Counted from the first letter of the stretch, positions 9,706 through 20,399 are shown. The stretch is 64,000 bases of DNA from Favolaschia claudopus (GCA_037176885.1 JAWWNJ010000020.1:682001-746000), one strand, 5' to 3'. The notes: generated by a model not told the origin, from the sequence alone. Translations and numbers: made by a program.

Positions 9706-11774
9706 TTAATTAAATTGAAGCACAGTTTCACCATTTTGAAGCTTCCCAATTCTTTGTCTCTTTCGAGGGGGCTCTTCTTCATCTGCTACAGTTCGATCCT
9801 CGGGAGTTTGGGGTTCCGGGGACGCGGGAGGGACCGCAACGTCGAATGCCAGCTTGCTCATTTGAACTGCTTCAAAAAGCGGCTCAGAGAGCTCATTCCA
9901 GTGTACAACATGCGTAAATTGCAGCATGTCGTCGACACTTGCAATGGATCCTGCATGATTCGCCAGCTCGTTGAGATCATTGTCGGAAATGAGGCTTTTT
10001 GGACCATAACCCGGCCACTGTTCACGCCAATAATCCCGCCAGTGCTTGAGCCGCCAGCGGATGAGAGATTGGTAGATTCCCTCGCGCTGTTCGGCGGTTG
10101 TATGTGCGACTGGATGAGAGGTTGATGAGCCCGGACTGACCGAGACCCATTGATATTGTTGAGGCGGGCGCAACGCAGGGAAGCACCGATTGCAGCAGCA
10201 CCGATCCGGAATGCGTTCACGGGGAGGATTTTCCAAATGGCGGTCGAGTATGGCCTCCAAGCATTCAGTGGACTGTGCCAGCTCGATCATTGCGGGGTCA
10301 GCGTCGTTGGGAGGTTCGCCTCCAGGCATCATGCTTGATTCAACCAAGAAAACTCCCACCGCTGTCTCTCCCTTCCCGCGAGCACCACGGCCGATGCGCT
10401 GGCTGGCATCTGGCGCTGTGATTTTTCGAAGCAGGTATGTATTGAATAACCATGCGAACCCCACGAAAGTTGATGCCGGCGCTGATTTTGGACGAGCCCA
10501 GAAGGATCCGTGTTCGGCCGCTACGAAAATCTTCCATACAGAGCTTTTGATGCCTGTCGGAGAGGCCGGAATGAATAATATCCACCAAGTGGGTGGGTAA
10601 TCCCATGGAAGCGAGACGGTAATAAAACCACCAGAGCATTTCGGTCAAGAGCTCGAGGTCGTCGCAATAGATGAGGGTTTTAATGATGTCCTCATCACGG
10701 CACCCAATCGGAACAACAAAACAAAGATCTTTGAAGCTGGAGATGTCGTGTAAGAGCGGCAAAAGGATGATCGAAAGCTCGGGACGATGATTTCCTAGAT
10801 TAATTAGTGTGTAGTCTTTTTTAAACCCCGCAAATGCAATCAACGCGTCCCGATATTTTGATGGGCAGGTTGCGGAGAGGCCGATGAAGGGAATATCATC
10901 TCCCACGATGTGACGCAGCAGATGAAGACGAGAATACGCAGGGCGCCAGTGACGAGTCTCGTGAATTAGGTGGGCTTCGTCGATGTAAACAGCGGATAAG
11001 CGATGCCGCCATGTGGGAGAGTGAAGCAGTCGAGCAAAGGATGGACTTTCGAGCATCTCCGGACAAACATACACAACTTGCATGTCACCCTCTGCTATTT
11101 TTTTGAAGTCGGCAAGCGAATTTTGCTCGGAATAAATGAAGGTGGAGGTTATACCAGCACAAGAATTACTGCCGTACCAGAACTGAGCTGAGATTTGCTT
11201 GAAATTGAGCAAACAAGACGTACGATGATTCCCCATCCAATCCCAGACTTGTATACGGCGTGATGACCAGCGAAGTGCTCTCCTTCCGAGACAAAAGGGG
11301 AAGAATCCATGTCAGAGACTTCCCGGACCCCGTAGGAGCTACTACAACCGCATCTCCTCTCCGCATCAGAACGAGATTCGACAGCTGGACCTGATACCCT
11401 CGGATCTCTGCATCTGGAGGTATAGCCCGCGCTTCCAGGGCAATCCTTGTCCACTCAGAGCGGTCCAGGGCATCGCATGCCTTCAGACGATCCGGTGTGC
11501 CAATTGTAAACGCCTTCTGCCGCGGATGGCCGATGTTGTTGAGCGCGAAAGGAATGTATGATGGGGTTTTGGCGGGTGTCTCGTAGCCATTGCGATGGAT
11601 CTTCCGATTAGATAATGAGACCAGAGGAGTTCGAGCAGTGTGAGATATTCCAATAGGAGTCTCGAGGCCAGAGAGAGGCATGGTAGCATTGAAAAGAGAG
11701 CGGGTAGTTGGTGTGGACGGGATATGAAGTCGGCGCGCCGGTGGCCAGAGATTTTGACGGTTGTTTTCGGACAT
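9706..11774 (-). pseudogene. RecQ-like DEAH helicase of the TIR element (frameshifted)
   Basis: Superfamily 2 helicase that would unwind DNA 3'-5'. Motifs in order: Walker A APTGSGKSLTW, Ia VITPYTSLG, then the DEAH box YIDEAHLIHET, motif III GLSATCPSKY, motif V SAGINFRGV, motif VI SQRIGRGARG, and a Cys cluster DRCCCNRC like the RecQ zinc-binding site. Start at 11774 is the first ATG (MSENNRQNLW). A 55-bp intron, 11223-11169 (GTACGT...GGCAG), joins the first two frames. Between motifs V and VI an ATACATAC at about 10432-10439 shifts the frame; removing one ATAC restores continuity, so a 4-bp duplication probably broke the gene. The Ser/Pro-rich C-tail carries a basic RKRQR stretch. It lies inside the 175-bp TIRs, tail to tail with DUF6589. 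Confidence 0.88.
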
Positions 11775-11848
11775 TAAAGCGCATCCATACGAGTATAGTG
11801 TTATAAAGAGTTAATTTAGATGAATTCCAGCTCTACTGACGCGTCCGG

Positions 11849-12023
11849 AGACCCTCTAGAGACGCGACGACGTGCGGAAAGCTACGAGAAGACGAGTGAT
11901 GGGGGCGGTGCTACTCGTTGATGAGACATAGTACATGGGTACGGCTAAGTGACGCGTTACGTCCCAGACTGTCACGACAGGGTTCCCAAATTGGGATGTC
12001 GTGGCAGGCTGGCGCTGAGACTA
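11849..12023 (-). repeat. Right 175-bp terminal inverted repeat
   Basis: Reverse complement of 6644-6818 with one mismatch. It ends GGCGCTGAGACTA. It follows the helicase start by about 75 bp, so it may hold that gene's promoter; the left arm sits 48 bp before the DUF6589 start in the mirrored position. Confidence 0.95.
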
Positions 12024-12547
12024 TGTGACATCATGATTCGCGTCTTGTCCCTCCTCCATCACACGCGTCGGTCCACGTCGCATCCTACCTCGTTCGCGTC
12101 TTCTATTTCCTGACGCACCCTTTCGAAAGTACAAGCCTTAACACAACTTCTTTCAAAATCAATGGCACAAGTTCCCCAGCAACCTGGCTTAATAGACTTT
12201 ATTTACTTAATTCACTAGTACTTAAGGGCCTGATCGGGCCCGCGGGTTCCGTTTCCGTCAGGCTATGTTCCAGCCCATCAAAACCTCTCTACGCTTCTCT
12301 TTTCCCTCTCCTGGAGCGGCTTCCCCTGGTTCATCGGCTTCCCCCGGCTCACTACCTACCTGGGAAGGTGGCTAGTCTTGTGTTTACCGCGGGGGGGCAA
12401 CCCCGCCATTCCAAGGGTGATGGCAAATCGGTCGCACCGTATATGGTAATTTTGATGTGATTGCCGCTCGGTGAACTTCTTGTCCAGTGAACTTGTACCG
12501 TAACGCGTAACACCCTGAAAGCACTCTTCGCTAGTTCTTCGCTTTTC
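12024..12547 (+). other. LINE-related N-terminal remnant plus short inserted repeat
   Basis: A Pro/Ser-rich frame starts at about 12265 (MFQPIKTSLRFSFPSPG) and stops at 12375; it may be the start of the LINE ORF1 whose zinc knuckles follow at 12548. A repeat at about 12430-12530 (ATATGGTAATTTTGATGTGATTGCC, CAGTGAAC) resembles 52420-52505 and seems to interrupt it. The leading GGGTGATGGCAAATCGGTCG also occurs at about 44587. Confidence 0.45.
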
Positions 12548-12932
12548 GAATGCAGATGCCGCAAATCGCGCCATCACACAGCGACTGGCCCTCCACGGAC
12601 ACTTCCATCGCACCGAAAAGTACTCGCCCCAACCCATGCAGTGCTTTAGCTGCTTTTCTTTTGGCCACATAGCGTCTCAATGCAAACGTCCCGCTGTCTG
12701 CGGCACTTGCGCTTCCAACCATTCAACTGCTGATTGCCGATGCCCCCACCTGCCCCCATGCAAACCCCATACCAAATGCCCTCACCTCACCATCAAGTGT
12801 GCTCTTCCTGGTTGCGGTGGTTCTCACCGAGCCACAGATTTGGCGTGTCCATCCCGCCAAGTCATTCTGCACCGGATTGCTACAGAGCACACAATGACCG
12901 GTCCCCTCTTCCCGGTCCCACCGGACCCATGA
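12548..12932 (+). pseudogene. LINE (Tad-like) ORF1 fragment with CCHC zinc knuckles
   Basis: Frame begins near NADAANRAITQRLALHG and continues KYSPQPMQCFSCFSFGHIA, a CX2CX4HX4C zinc knuckle, then CGTCASNHSTADC and CALPGCGGSHRATDLAC, a three-knuckle array usual for gag-like ORF1 proteins of fungal non-LTR retrotransposons, which bind element RNA. A homologous piece lies at 21536-21997 on the minus strand. ORF2 is absent here: the LINE 3' end follows within 300 bp, so the copy has a large internal deletion. Confidence 0.8.
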
Positions 12933-13109
12933 AGAAGAAACCCGTCACTTCATTCCTCAAAATTTTTCGCTATATGAAACCGACAAATTTCTAACACCTC
13001 ACAGAATATTCACCTCAGTACTCACTTCCTGGTTTATTTGACATTGGTTGCCTCCCGGAGTCTATTGCCTGCCCAACCTGCTTAGCATGCGGCGCAGATA
13101 ACGATGGGC

Positions 13110-13214
13110 ATACGTTCAGAGGTAGTTGGAGAAGTCTTGAAGTAGTATAGAAACGTGTAACATAGCCGCTTGCAGCGGCTCGAGCACGTTAATGGATTTC
13201 ATCATCATCAACAC
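13110..13214 (+). repeat. LINE 3' terminus with conserved stem-loop and CATCATCATCAAC end
   Basis: This stretch matches 19910-20005 on the opposite strand: GAAACGTGTA, then the perfect hairpin AGCCGCT-TGC-AGCGGCT (13164-13180), CGAGCACG and a terminal CATCATCATCAAC. Both copies stop sharing sequence after that, so it marks the LINE 3' end. The hairpin is probably the recognition site of the LINE reverse transcriptase (inference). Confidence 0.8.
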
Positions 13215-13345
13215 CCTGTGAGCTAGTGAGCGTTATGGTACACTATGGCTAGACTTGGATGATTTGCTTGGAAACAAGTATGTAGATACTGTGATAGAAT
13301 TAACAGAACAAAACAGGATGCGTGATGACTTACCCGTAGGCCTGG

Positions 13346-13911
13346 GTTAGAAATGATTTGGGGTCTGTAAACTTTGTAAATTACAAGGGGGTCTCCGACT
13401 CCCATAGATTACACTGTAATTTACCGTAATTTTCAGCGCCGCAGGCCCGAAATTTTTTACATTTTTTACCGTAAAAAAAAGCCTTGTAAAGTTTGTAAAA
13501 ATTGTAATTTTCGTAAAATTTACATGGGGCTGCCGCCGGACATGGCCATAGAAGTCCACAAGCACCTGGAGGCTTCACAAACCACCCAAAGCGAGCCTGA
13601 ACCCACCACGATGCAAACATTCGTGAGTGCGAAAGTAGTGCGAATGAAGTGTGAATCCATCAATATCCGCCCGTCACCGGCGATACGGCAATCAGGTGCT
13701 CATACGCCGTAAAAACAATCCAAGCATTTCTGCTCAATTTCTCGGTGAGATTTGTACCTGGAAGCTGGGGGAGAAGTGCCCCCAGGAAGCCATACCGCCT
13801 CTCCCAATTTTACCATTCTTTACAGCAAAATCTGGAGGTCCCATGTAAAGAATGGAAATTACATGTATTTTACGCGTAATTTTTGTCGTGTAATTTACGC
13901 AATCATTTCTA
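13346..13911. mobile_element. AT-rich element with short inverted ends (tentative)
   Basis: TTAGAAATGATT at 13346-13357 recurs inverted at 13900-13911. Next to both ends are many GTAAATTAC and GTAATTT motifs in opposite orientations. The middle is GC-rich and unrelated. The terminal match is short, so boundaries are uncertain. Confidence 0.4.
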
Positions 13912-14754
13912 AGGGGGGTCCTTGATCCGCTACCACCATCTTCTCACCTTTTCCCACGCCAGAAATGGCGGGGGAAGAACCGAGACGGTGCTGGCGGCGA
14001 TAGTCGAGGAGGCTTGTGCAGCCGGGATTTGCATCTCTGGGTTACCCCCACCCTTAATGTTGCCTATGCGCAACCCCGCCACTGTCGGGACGGTCGTTGT
14101 AGGCCGAAATACAGTTTTTGGGGGGGAATCTTCCAATCCCGCCCCTTGCTTTCCTATGAAGACGACCCAGTAGGCTTCCTAGCCATTATTTGATATGTAG
14201 ATTTGAATGGCAGACTACTTTCTTCCATCTACACACATCTGTGAGCTTGCATGCTGTGATGCGTAGTAAATTCGATACGGCATTAACATCAGCAAATTTG
14301 ATCCGACATACTTAATCTTCCTCAAGACTTTCTTCTTCTACACTCGCACAAGTGCGCCCGCCGCCCACAGATACCTCTATGTCCGCCTCGTACTTGGGCC
14401 AAACGACACACGACTACCCTCACACGGCGGACAATGGTTTGTAATGTGCGATCACAGTTCCCTGATGTAATGTGATCCGTCATGTGCGGCATCGGCCAAT
14501 TTCACTGCCGCACATGACGGATTGACCGTTCATTGGTCCGGTTCGGTCCGGTTGTTTTAATTGGGCCGGTTTTTGCGATTTGGAGGAGTTGGTTAGAGTC
14601 TGAGATAGACAGTATGTACATAGAAGATATGGAGGGCTCATTTTACCACCGCTGCAAAGACTTAACTAGATTCGAGTACGGACTGGGGAAATATTTGACA
14701 AGCAGGCTAATGGCATAATTATTAATCTACTCAGTACGCCGCCAAAGTGGCCTT
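13912..14754. other. No supported gene; perfect 17-bp hairpin at 14476-14523
   Basis: ATCCGTCATGTGCGGCA and its exact inverse TGCCGCACATGACGGAT are separated by 14 bp. The rest has only short open frames without motifs. A GGTCCGGTT repeat follows at 14536. Confidence 0.5.
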
Positions 14755-15573
14755 TTGTTTCCGCCACTCACTTCTCCCGCGACCGAGACAACACATCCAG
14801 TCTTGCAAGAATGGAAGAAGATCCACTGGGCCGAAAGAACTACGTATTATGCCAATGTTGAATGCCGGTCCTACGATTGTGGATCACAAAAGTGGGAAGC
14901 TGGCGATGGTCGCATTCTCACGTCAGCTTCAAGGAAGTGTAATACACCTCTCTGGGTTGAGCGTAAGACACGAGCAGGCCCCAAGGTTGTTCCTCGACGA
15001 CTCTACTCCACTCAGCCATTTGAGAGTTGGCTTGAACACTTTCTGTCTCGACCCGGGATGGAGGATCTGCTACGACAATCCCATCTCCATCGACCCAACC
15101 CTGAAAAGATGTCCTCAATATGGGATAGTCCTGCCTGGCAGAGTCTCGGAACATACACATCTCAGCCAAACAACCTAGTATTCACCATCTACGTCGATTG
15201 GTTTAATCCATTCATGAATAAGATTGCTGGGAAGACAGCGTCTGGTGGAGCCCTCATTGCAGTTTGTCTGAATCTTCCCCCGGATTTGTGGCATCTCGAA
15301 GAGAACGCCTACTTCATCGGTATCACACCACCACCCAAGGAGCCCACCGTAATCACAATGACGGCTTTGGCTGATCCTGTTATTGATCAGTTCAAAGAAA
15401 TGTGGAAAGGGAAGAAGATTCGTACCTACAACTTCCCTGAAGGCGATTTCTACCGTGCAGCAATCATAGCAGCTATTGGTGACATCCTAGCACTCAAGAA
15501 GCTGCTTGGGTGTGCGGGGCATACATCTCGTAACTTTTGCTCATTCTGCAAGGTTCAATACGCAGCACTGTAA
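14755..15573 (+). pseudogene. Tnp2-like (CACTA/EnSpm) transposase fragment
   Basis: 272 codons match the central part of a large Agaricomycete transposase-like family: RRLYSTQPFESWLEHFLSRP, SSIWDSPAW, TIYVDWFNPFMNKIAGKTAS with the conserved DWFNPF, then CLNLPPDLWHLEENAYFIGI, TPPPKEPTV, DPVIDQF and a zinc-binding GHTSRNFCSFCK. Full members are about 1,000 residues; this one lacks the N-terminal third and stops straight after the SFC motif. DWFNPF supplies a likely catalytic Asp. I compare it with Tnp2/Transposase_21 from the motif layout; other KDZ-like labels are possible. Probably a dead remnant. Confidence 0.65.
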
Positions 15574-15954
15574 TAGATTCGTACGAAAACGAATTTCTTT
15601 ATGTCGGAACTCGGCATCCGTAGACCACCACGGTAGTATATAGCTCCCCTCAAATACTCAATGCTCTTAAAATGGATGCGCCAAGTTTTCCAGACGAACT
15701 TCTCTACCTCAAGACATGTGCGCACTTGATATTAAAATTGACAACAATCTCTCAAATCAGTACATTAATAGGGTTCCAGTCACTCACTAAACAGCAAAGG
15801 GCTGCAACTATTGTAGGCCTATCTATACTCGACTCCAACCTCTCACTGAAGAAAGGTAATTCAAGCAGAGGATTGCTCGCACTGGCTCATTCATATATTG
15901 ATAGACTCCACTGGATGGTCCAGCAGCGAGACCACACCTACTAGTGATCATGGC
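15574..15954 (+). other. No supported gene
   Basis: A short frame at 15672-15944 has no motif. The stretch lies between the Tnp2 fragment and the SAM-domain exon and might hold non-coding remnants of either. Confidence 0.3.
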
Positions 15955-16281
15955 TTTCTGAGCGCTGACAAAGGGCGTGGTAAACCTCTCAAGAGATACC
16001 AGTCGAATACGCAACGGCGCAATGCGCTCTTGGCATTATCGAAGACGCTTGAGTTCACAGACCCTGCATCCAAAGGGCGAGATTCAGCGCGTACAGTTCC
16101 TAGAGACATATCGAACTGGTTGCGTTCGATTCGGCTTCATAAATACGACCATTGTCTGAGCCACCTATCTTGGGCGGAGCTGACAACCCTTACCGAAGAA
16201 GATTTGGTGTCACTTGGAGTAGCTACCCAAGGAGCTCGTGACCGTTTCCGCAAGTTCTTGGGGCAGTGTGGAAAGGGGTAG
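15955..16281 (+). pseudogene. SAM-domain C-terminal exon, Vts1/Smaug-like
   Basis: The last about 60 residues form a sterile alpha motif: DISNWLRSIRLHKYDHCLSH, LSWAELTTLTEEDL, SLGVATQGARDRFRKFL. The RLHKY and GARxR pattern is characteristic of Vts1/Smaug SAM domains, which bind RNA stem-loops. A basic, Ser-rich lead-in (GKPLKRYQSNTQRRN) precedes it. Only this 3' part is present; no start codon or upstream domain is visible, so it is likely a gene fragment moved or truncated by neighbouring elements. Confidence 0.7.
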
Positions 16282-16493
16282 CTACCAAGGGCCTTCGGGT
16301 CGAATGTAGTCAAAACTAAAAGATGTAATCAGAGTATAAATCCACTTACCCAAAGGTCAGATGTGTAGTGAACGTTGAGGACGCAGAGAAAACATTAGGG
16401 TCGCTCACAGCGCCCTTTTTCGCGCCCTTTTCCCTCCCTTTTCAATTTCCTTTTTGCTTCCCTTTTTGTCTCGCGCACACGATGAAATAGTCT

Positions 16494-17272
16494 CAAGGGG
16501 ATCCAACGATAAGAGAAAAAGATATCACCTACAAAAGTTTTTTCCTGGCCGTCGGCTGGACCCCCCCTCCCCCCGCCCTGCCATATCGAGAAGGTGATTC
16601 CCACTGTTGTCACGGGCCGCGGCTCCCGGTCAGATGCGCGCACCAAATTTCAACCAAATTCGCGAAGTTTTGGCGCAGTTCGCAGTATAATGCGAGAATC
16701 TTATGGACCTACTGTTTAATTGATCCTCCTTAATCAGTAGAAGTCATTTGAACCTCCCTAGACATAAATACTGAGAAGAATGAAATAACTGATACTAGTT
16801 AATATACGGCGAACTAAATGAAAATTGAGCTCTAGAGATCATTTGCGATGCTTTTTCGGCGGCGCACAAGTATTGCACGTCCATCCCTTCGTGAATTTCA
16901 CACGTTCACAGCAGTCTCGATGATATGCAGATTCACCGTCGTGCTCGTTCTCTGTTGCGACGCATGTTGCATGGTGGGAGAGGGCAAGGGAGAGAGAGAT
17001 CAGACATCTGTCAAACGTGTACAACGCCCGGCTGGCTCGGCACACAAGTTGACACAACGGGAATAGCCGGAACGCGCCCACGTCACGTACAGTGTCTGAA
17101 AATTGGCTGGAGGGCTCAAGGCAGTCAATTCTGTGTTGTAGAAATGCTAAAACTCATAATCCAGCGTATTTCTAAGCCGAAAACTTTTGACCTACAAAAG
17201 TTTTTTTTTCGACCTCGCGGGACCCCCCCTCCCCTACGTGATGTCATCAATTCTTATCGTTGGACCCCCTTG
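16494..17272 (+). mobile_element. hAT-like non-autonomous element, copy 1
   Basis: Ends are CAAGGGGATCCAACGATAAG at 16494 and its inverse CTTATCGTTGGACCCCCTTG ending at 17272. The 8-bp target AATAGTCT is duplicated exactly at 16486-16493 and 17273-17280. The family is confirmed by copy 2 at 24038-24699 with the same ends and its own 8-bp duplication. Subterminal CCTACAAAAGTTTT...GACCCCCCCTCCCC occurs near both ends. Confidence 0.93.
16839..17081 (-). CDS. Small Cys/His-rich ORF inside the hAT-like element
   Basis: 80 codons. The C-terminal half HATCVATENEHDGES...HRDCC...WTCNTCAPPKKHRK has a CX..HX2C..WXCX2C arrangement like the end of a PHD or related zinc finger followed by a basic tail. 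It could be a captured host exon or a relic of the parental transposase's zinc finger. No ATG context or homologue here supports expression. Confidence 0.3.
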   Translation of the reverse strand: MGAFRLFPLCQLVCRASRALYTFDRCLISLSLALSHHATCVATENEHDGESAYHRDCCERVKFTKGWTCNTCAPPKKHRK

Positions 17273-17296
17273 AATAGTCTGTATTTGTTGGCGCCT

Positions 17297-17719
17297 GTCA
17301 ACAAGGACCTCGATTTTGTCACGGATTGTCACGGCCTGATGGCACGTGCAAATATTCCCACACGGTTCGATTTCTCTCGTTTCTTGGGTTTGTTGCCTCC
17401 CCAGTGTCCCAAAAAATTCTTTGAAAAGTCCTAGTGCTGTATATACCTTTGAAATGCATCTTTACTATCACTTGACTCACAAGATATGTCAGGGAATGGC
17501 CAACTCGAAGAATTCAGCGAATAAAGGCATCCTCTTACCTATCACAAGCTTAGAAATAATATAAAACCTCACTGAAGCACATTATAAGAATTATTGAAGG
17601 CCAAAATGAGCTACAATCCAAGAAATACGAAGCCGCTGGCACCGCGAGTTGTGGTTGGGCCGTGTGTGAAAATTTGCACGTGCCATCAAATTGTCACAAA
17701 ATCCGAGGTCCTTGGTGAC
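17297..17719. mobile_element. MITE with about 55-bp imperfect inverted ends
   Basis: GTCAACAAGGACCTCGATTT at 17297 and TGATGGCACGTGCAAAT at 17338 are mirrored at 17660-17719 with a few mismatches and a small gap. The 423-bp element starts 17 bp after the hAT copy. No coding capacity. Target duplication unclear. Confidence 0.75.
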
Positions 17720-18542
17720 GGTTTTCCGATGGTTCTACTGGGTAGTTGAAAGGGGAAAACGAAGAAAAAGAAATCGAAAAAAGAAAGAAAGAGGGAAACT
17801 CATAAGATCTTCAAGAGCTCTCAACGGCGACTCAGCGGACCTTATTCTGGAAGTCTTACAATGACGGACATTCACATTATGTGCTCAAATAACTCATTGA
17901 GGGCGCAGTAATCATTTAAAACATATATAGCACATTAATTGCAGGGGGTAGAGATTGTTGGCTGTGGAATGAAAATCTGGCTGAATAATCCCACTGGAGG
18001 CATATGAGCATTATGTCTGGTATGTAGAAAGGCATAGTCTTCAAGCTGAGGAGAGAAAATCATTTCCGAGCCAACAGAAACAGAAGAACGCACGGAAATT
18101 GTGAAAATCTGCAAGAACAGCGATATTTCAAAGACTGTTGGAGTATCCAGTACGTAGATGGATAGTTTTTGCCCAGAGAATGCCCTGGACGGGGATGCGG
18201 TGGCCCAGAATCTCAACGGCTGCGTACCGGGATCGGTCACCTTTCGACAACAGCCAGAAACTCGCTCCCTTTGTGTCCCAGATCCAGCAAATGACTCCCT
18301 ATCCACCAGCAGGGGCTATGCACGGATATCCAGAGGATTTGAGGTTGATTTGAAGCCCCGAAATGACGGGAATTTGGTCACGGTATGAGGGCTGGGGGGT
18401 TAGCTACTTTATTTGATGGTATTGCAGTGTTTCGCCGTGACTTGAGGGCGTCCAGAGCCCAGGGTAGAGAGCTGGAAGGCGACAGTGAGCCCTAGATAAA
18501 GATTTCGAGCAGCAGCAGCGAGAGAGGCGAGCGGTAGTCGAC
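17720..18542. other. No supported gene; purine-rich block shared with 46655-46720
   Basis: CTACTGGGTAGTTGAAAGGG at 17737 followed by an A/G-rich tract recurs at about 46655. The remainder to 18542 has only short frames. Confidence 0.4.
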
Positions 18543-18790
18543 AAATGCACTTAATGTGACAGTGACTGTCACCATCAATACACATAACTTTTGGCGGGCA
18601 ATTGACGGCTACGAAGTATGGGATATATACGACGAAATTCAGCAGTTTTTGCACATATGATCCATGAGCTACATCCAGGAAGAGCAACTGAAAATTTTCA
18701 GCCATTAAGACCAAGCGAAACGCGTTGGAAGCATGGCCTCGGATTATGTGCTCCGAGTGGCTGTGTTTATGTGCGTTAAGTGCACCCAGC
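18543..18790 (+). repeat. Dispersed repeat, partner at 47305-47550
   Basis: Both copies start with ATGCACTTAATGTGACAG-like sequence, share CACATAACTTTTGGCGGGCAA, and end with GCCTCGGATTATGTGCTCCG, TGTTAAGTGCACCC and CAGCTGATCG. The opening TGCACTTAA is inverted at the end, so it is probably a MITE. Middle sections differ. Confidence 0.7.
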
Positions 18791-19436
18791 TGATCGATCG
18801 GTAAACCTTGGTGACAGGTGCCAGTAAAATCAGACTCCATATACTTACATAAAAGATATATCGACTATCATGGAGTCTGACTGCGGGAGACTAACGATGA
18901 AAAATCGCTTGATTAAAGTCAGTTGGGAATACTGCTAGCTATATTCATGTACTTTAGCCGCCTGTTCACCATCAACTACTATGCCAATACACTAGTTGAC
19001 TCGGCTCACCACTTCTTCACTTCCTTTTCACCGACCTCTCACTTTAGTTTTACTCTATCTCGGACAGCGTTTACAGGGAGTGACAGGGGGCCTCCCCAAT
19101 TTCACCCACTTTGGCGCGAACAGATCCGTTAATATGGTGAGTCCATTGGCGCTTCCAAGGGCCTCAAACCGACCTCCTACACAAGTGATTACGATAATAA
19201 CTGGCCGAGATATTCAACACTTCGTATTTACTGTACTTCAGTTCAACCCAGCGGTAAGACGATAGACGAGGTGTTCGCCAGAGTTCACTTGGCGATGCGC
19301 ACCATACGAATTTGGCTGGGCCGGTAACTTTGCCGGTGGGCCCGATCAGGACCTAGGTCTCGGGGCTGATGTGAGTGGGAAAATCGCAAACATTAAAGTT
19401 GCTATCCAAAGAACCCTACTACACTGTATCTGAGCT
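18791..19436. other. No supported gene; hairpin at 18830-18877
   Basis: CAGACTCCAT at about 18831 pairs with ATGGAGTCTG at about 18870. Otherwise only short frames. Confidence 0.4.
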
Positions 19437-19720
19437 GTCGATAGTCTCGGAAACCCAGACGTTTATACGCAATCCGTGAGGGCGCGGAGCTCCTTCCTAA
19501 TCTGTAATTACAATGACAGCCTTTGACGTCTGATAGATTTTTGAAAGTGATGGGAAAAAACGCGTATGATAGCGGACATAGTCTCGGAAACCCAGACGTT
19601 CCTACGTAGTCCAGCGTAGTCCTTGTAGGCGTAGAGCAGAGCTGTTTCCTAATCGGTAATTACAATGACAGTTTTGACGTTTGATTGATTTTGAAGGTGA
19701 TGGGAAAAATGACGTAAGAA
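19437..19720 (+). repeat. Two diverged direct repeats, about 130 bp each
   Basis: ATAGTCTCGGAAACCCAGAC at about 19439 and about 19579 begins two units. Both run through TCCTAATC-GTAATTACAATGACAG, TTTGACGT and a closing GTGATGGGAAAAA. The second ends near ACGTCTGGGCC, an inverse of its own CCCAGACGT start, which hints at nested MITEs. Confidence 0.7.
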
Positions 19721-19909
19721 CGTCTGGGCCACTTTCCTGGGGCCACCTATACCATAACCCCCAAACACGCATTATATTGCCTCTCCAAGCTGGAAAATCC
19801 TTCAAAGTGTAATTCAAGCCCTAGCTAACACCCTACTACGTCTGTATGCCCGCAATTGAGTCAAAATCCGCCATTATGTCGTGTGTATGTTGGGCACTGT
19901 ATTTAGCTG

Positions 19910-20399
19910 TTGATGATGATGAGATCAATTATCGTGCTCGAGCCGCTGCAAGCGGCTATGGTACACGTTTCTACTGTACTATTCAACAACTATTCAAGAA
20001 GACTCGGGCCGTATGTCGTGTGTGGTCCGGACGGCAGGCGGGGCAGCAGGGCGGGGCAGGCGACTTCGGCTGACTTCGGAGAGGCAGTGGGCGTCATGGG
20101 AGGAGCAAATGTGTGTGTGTGGGGGACGAGGTTTAGGGTAGGGAAATCGGGTGGGATGTGGATTGGAGCGCGCGGGATGGTCTCGCAAGCGGAGTTTTCT
20201 CTGACGCTCGGGACGTGGGTGATTGGGTGACAAGTCGCCGAGCGGAGTTGTCTCGGACGCTCGGAACTGGGGTGGAGGTTTCATATGGCGAGAAATTGGA
20301 AGAAGGGGGGAAGGGCGAGGAGGGGTTGGATAGTATGTCATATAATAAGGTATGAATGGGATGTGCATAGGCAATAGGGAGGGTATATAATTTGGATTA
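19910..20399 (-). repeat. LINE 3' untranslated region
   Basis: Follows the LINE ORF2 stop on the minus strand. Its end matches the 13110-13214 LINE terminus, including the hairpin (19941-19957) and the CATCATCATCAAC end at about 19910. Confidence 0.75.

Larger units (their letters stand above)
6644..12023. mobile_element. 5.4-kb TIR element carrying DUF6589 and RecQ-helicase genes
   Basis: Two 175-bp inverted repeats (6644-6818 and 11849-12023) differ by one base (CCC against CTC in ATGTCYCATC). They enclose exactly two genes pointing toward each other: a DUF6589 gene on + and a RecQ-like helicase on -. Each TIR starts TAGTCTCAGCGCC, so the outer TA could be a duplicated TA target; no longer target duplication is clear. 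Near-identical TIRs indicate recent mobility or amplification. No classical transposase is present, which makes DUF6589 the candidate. The assignment as a transposon is an inference from structure. Confidence 0.85.

Noticed and set aside
19437..19720. Two direct repeats considered as LTRs
   Set aside because: Only about 140 bp apart, no TG/CA ends, PBS or target duplication.
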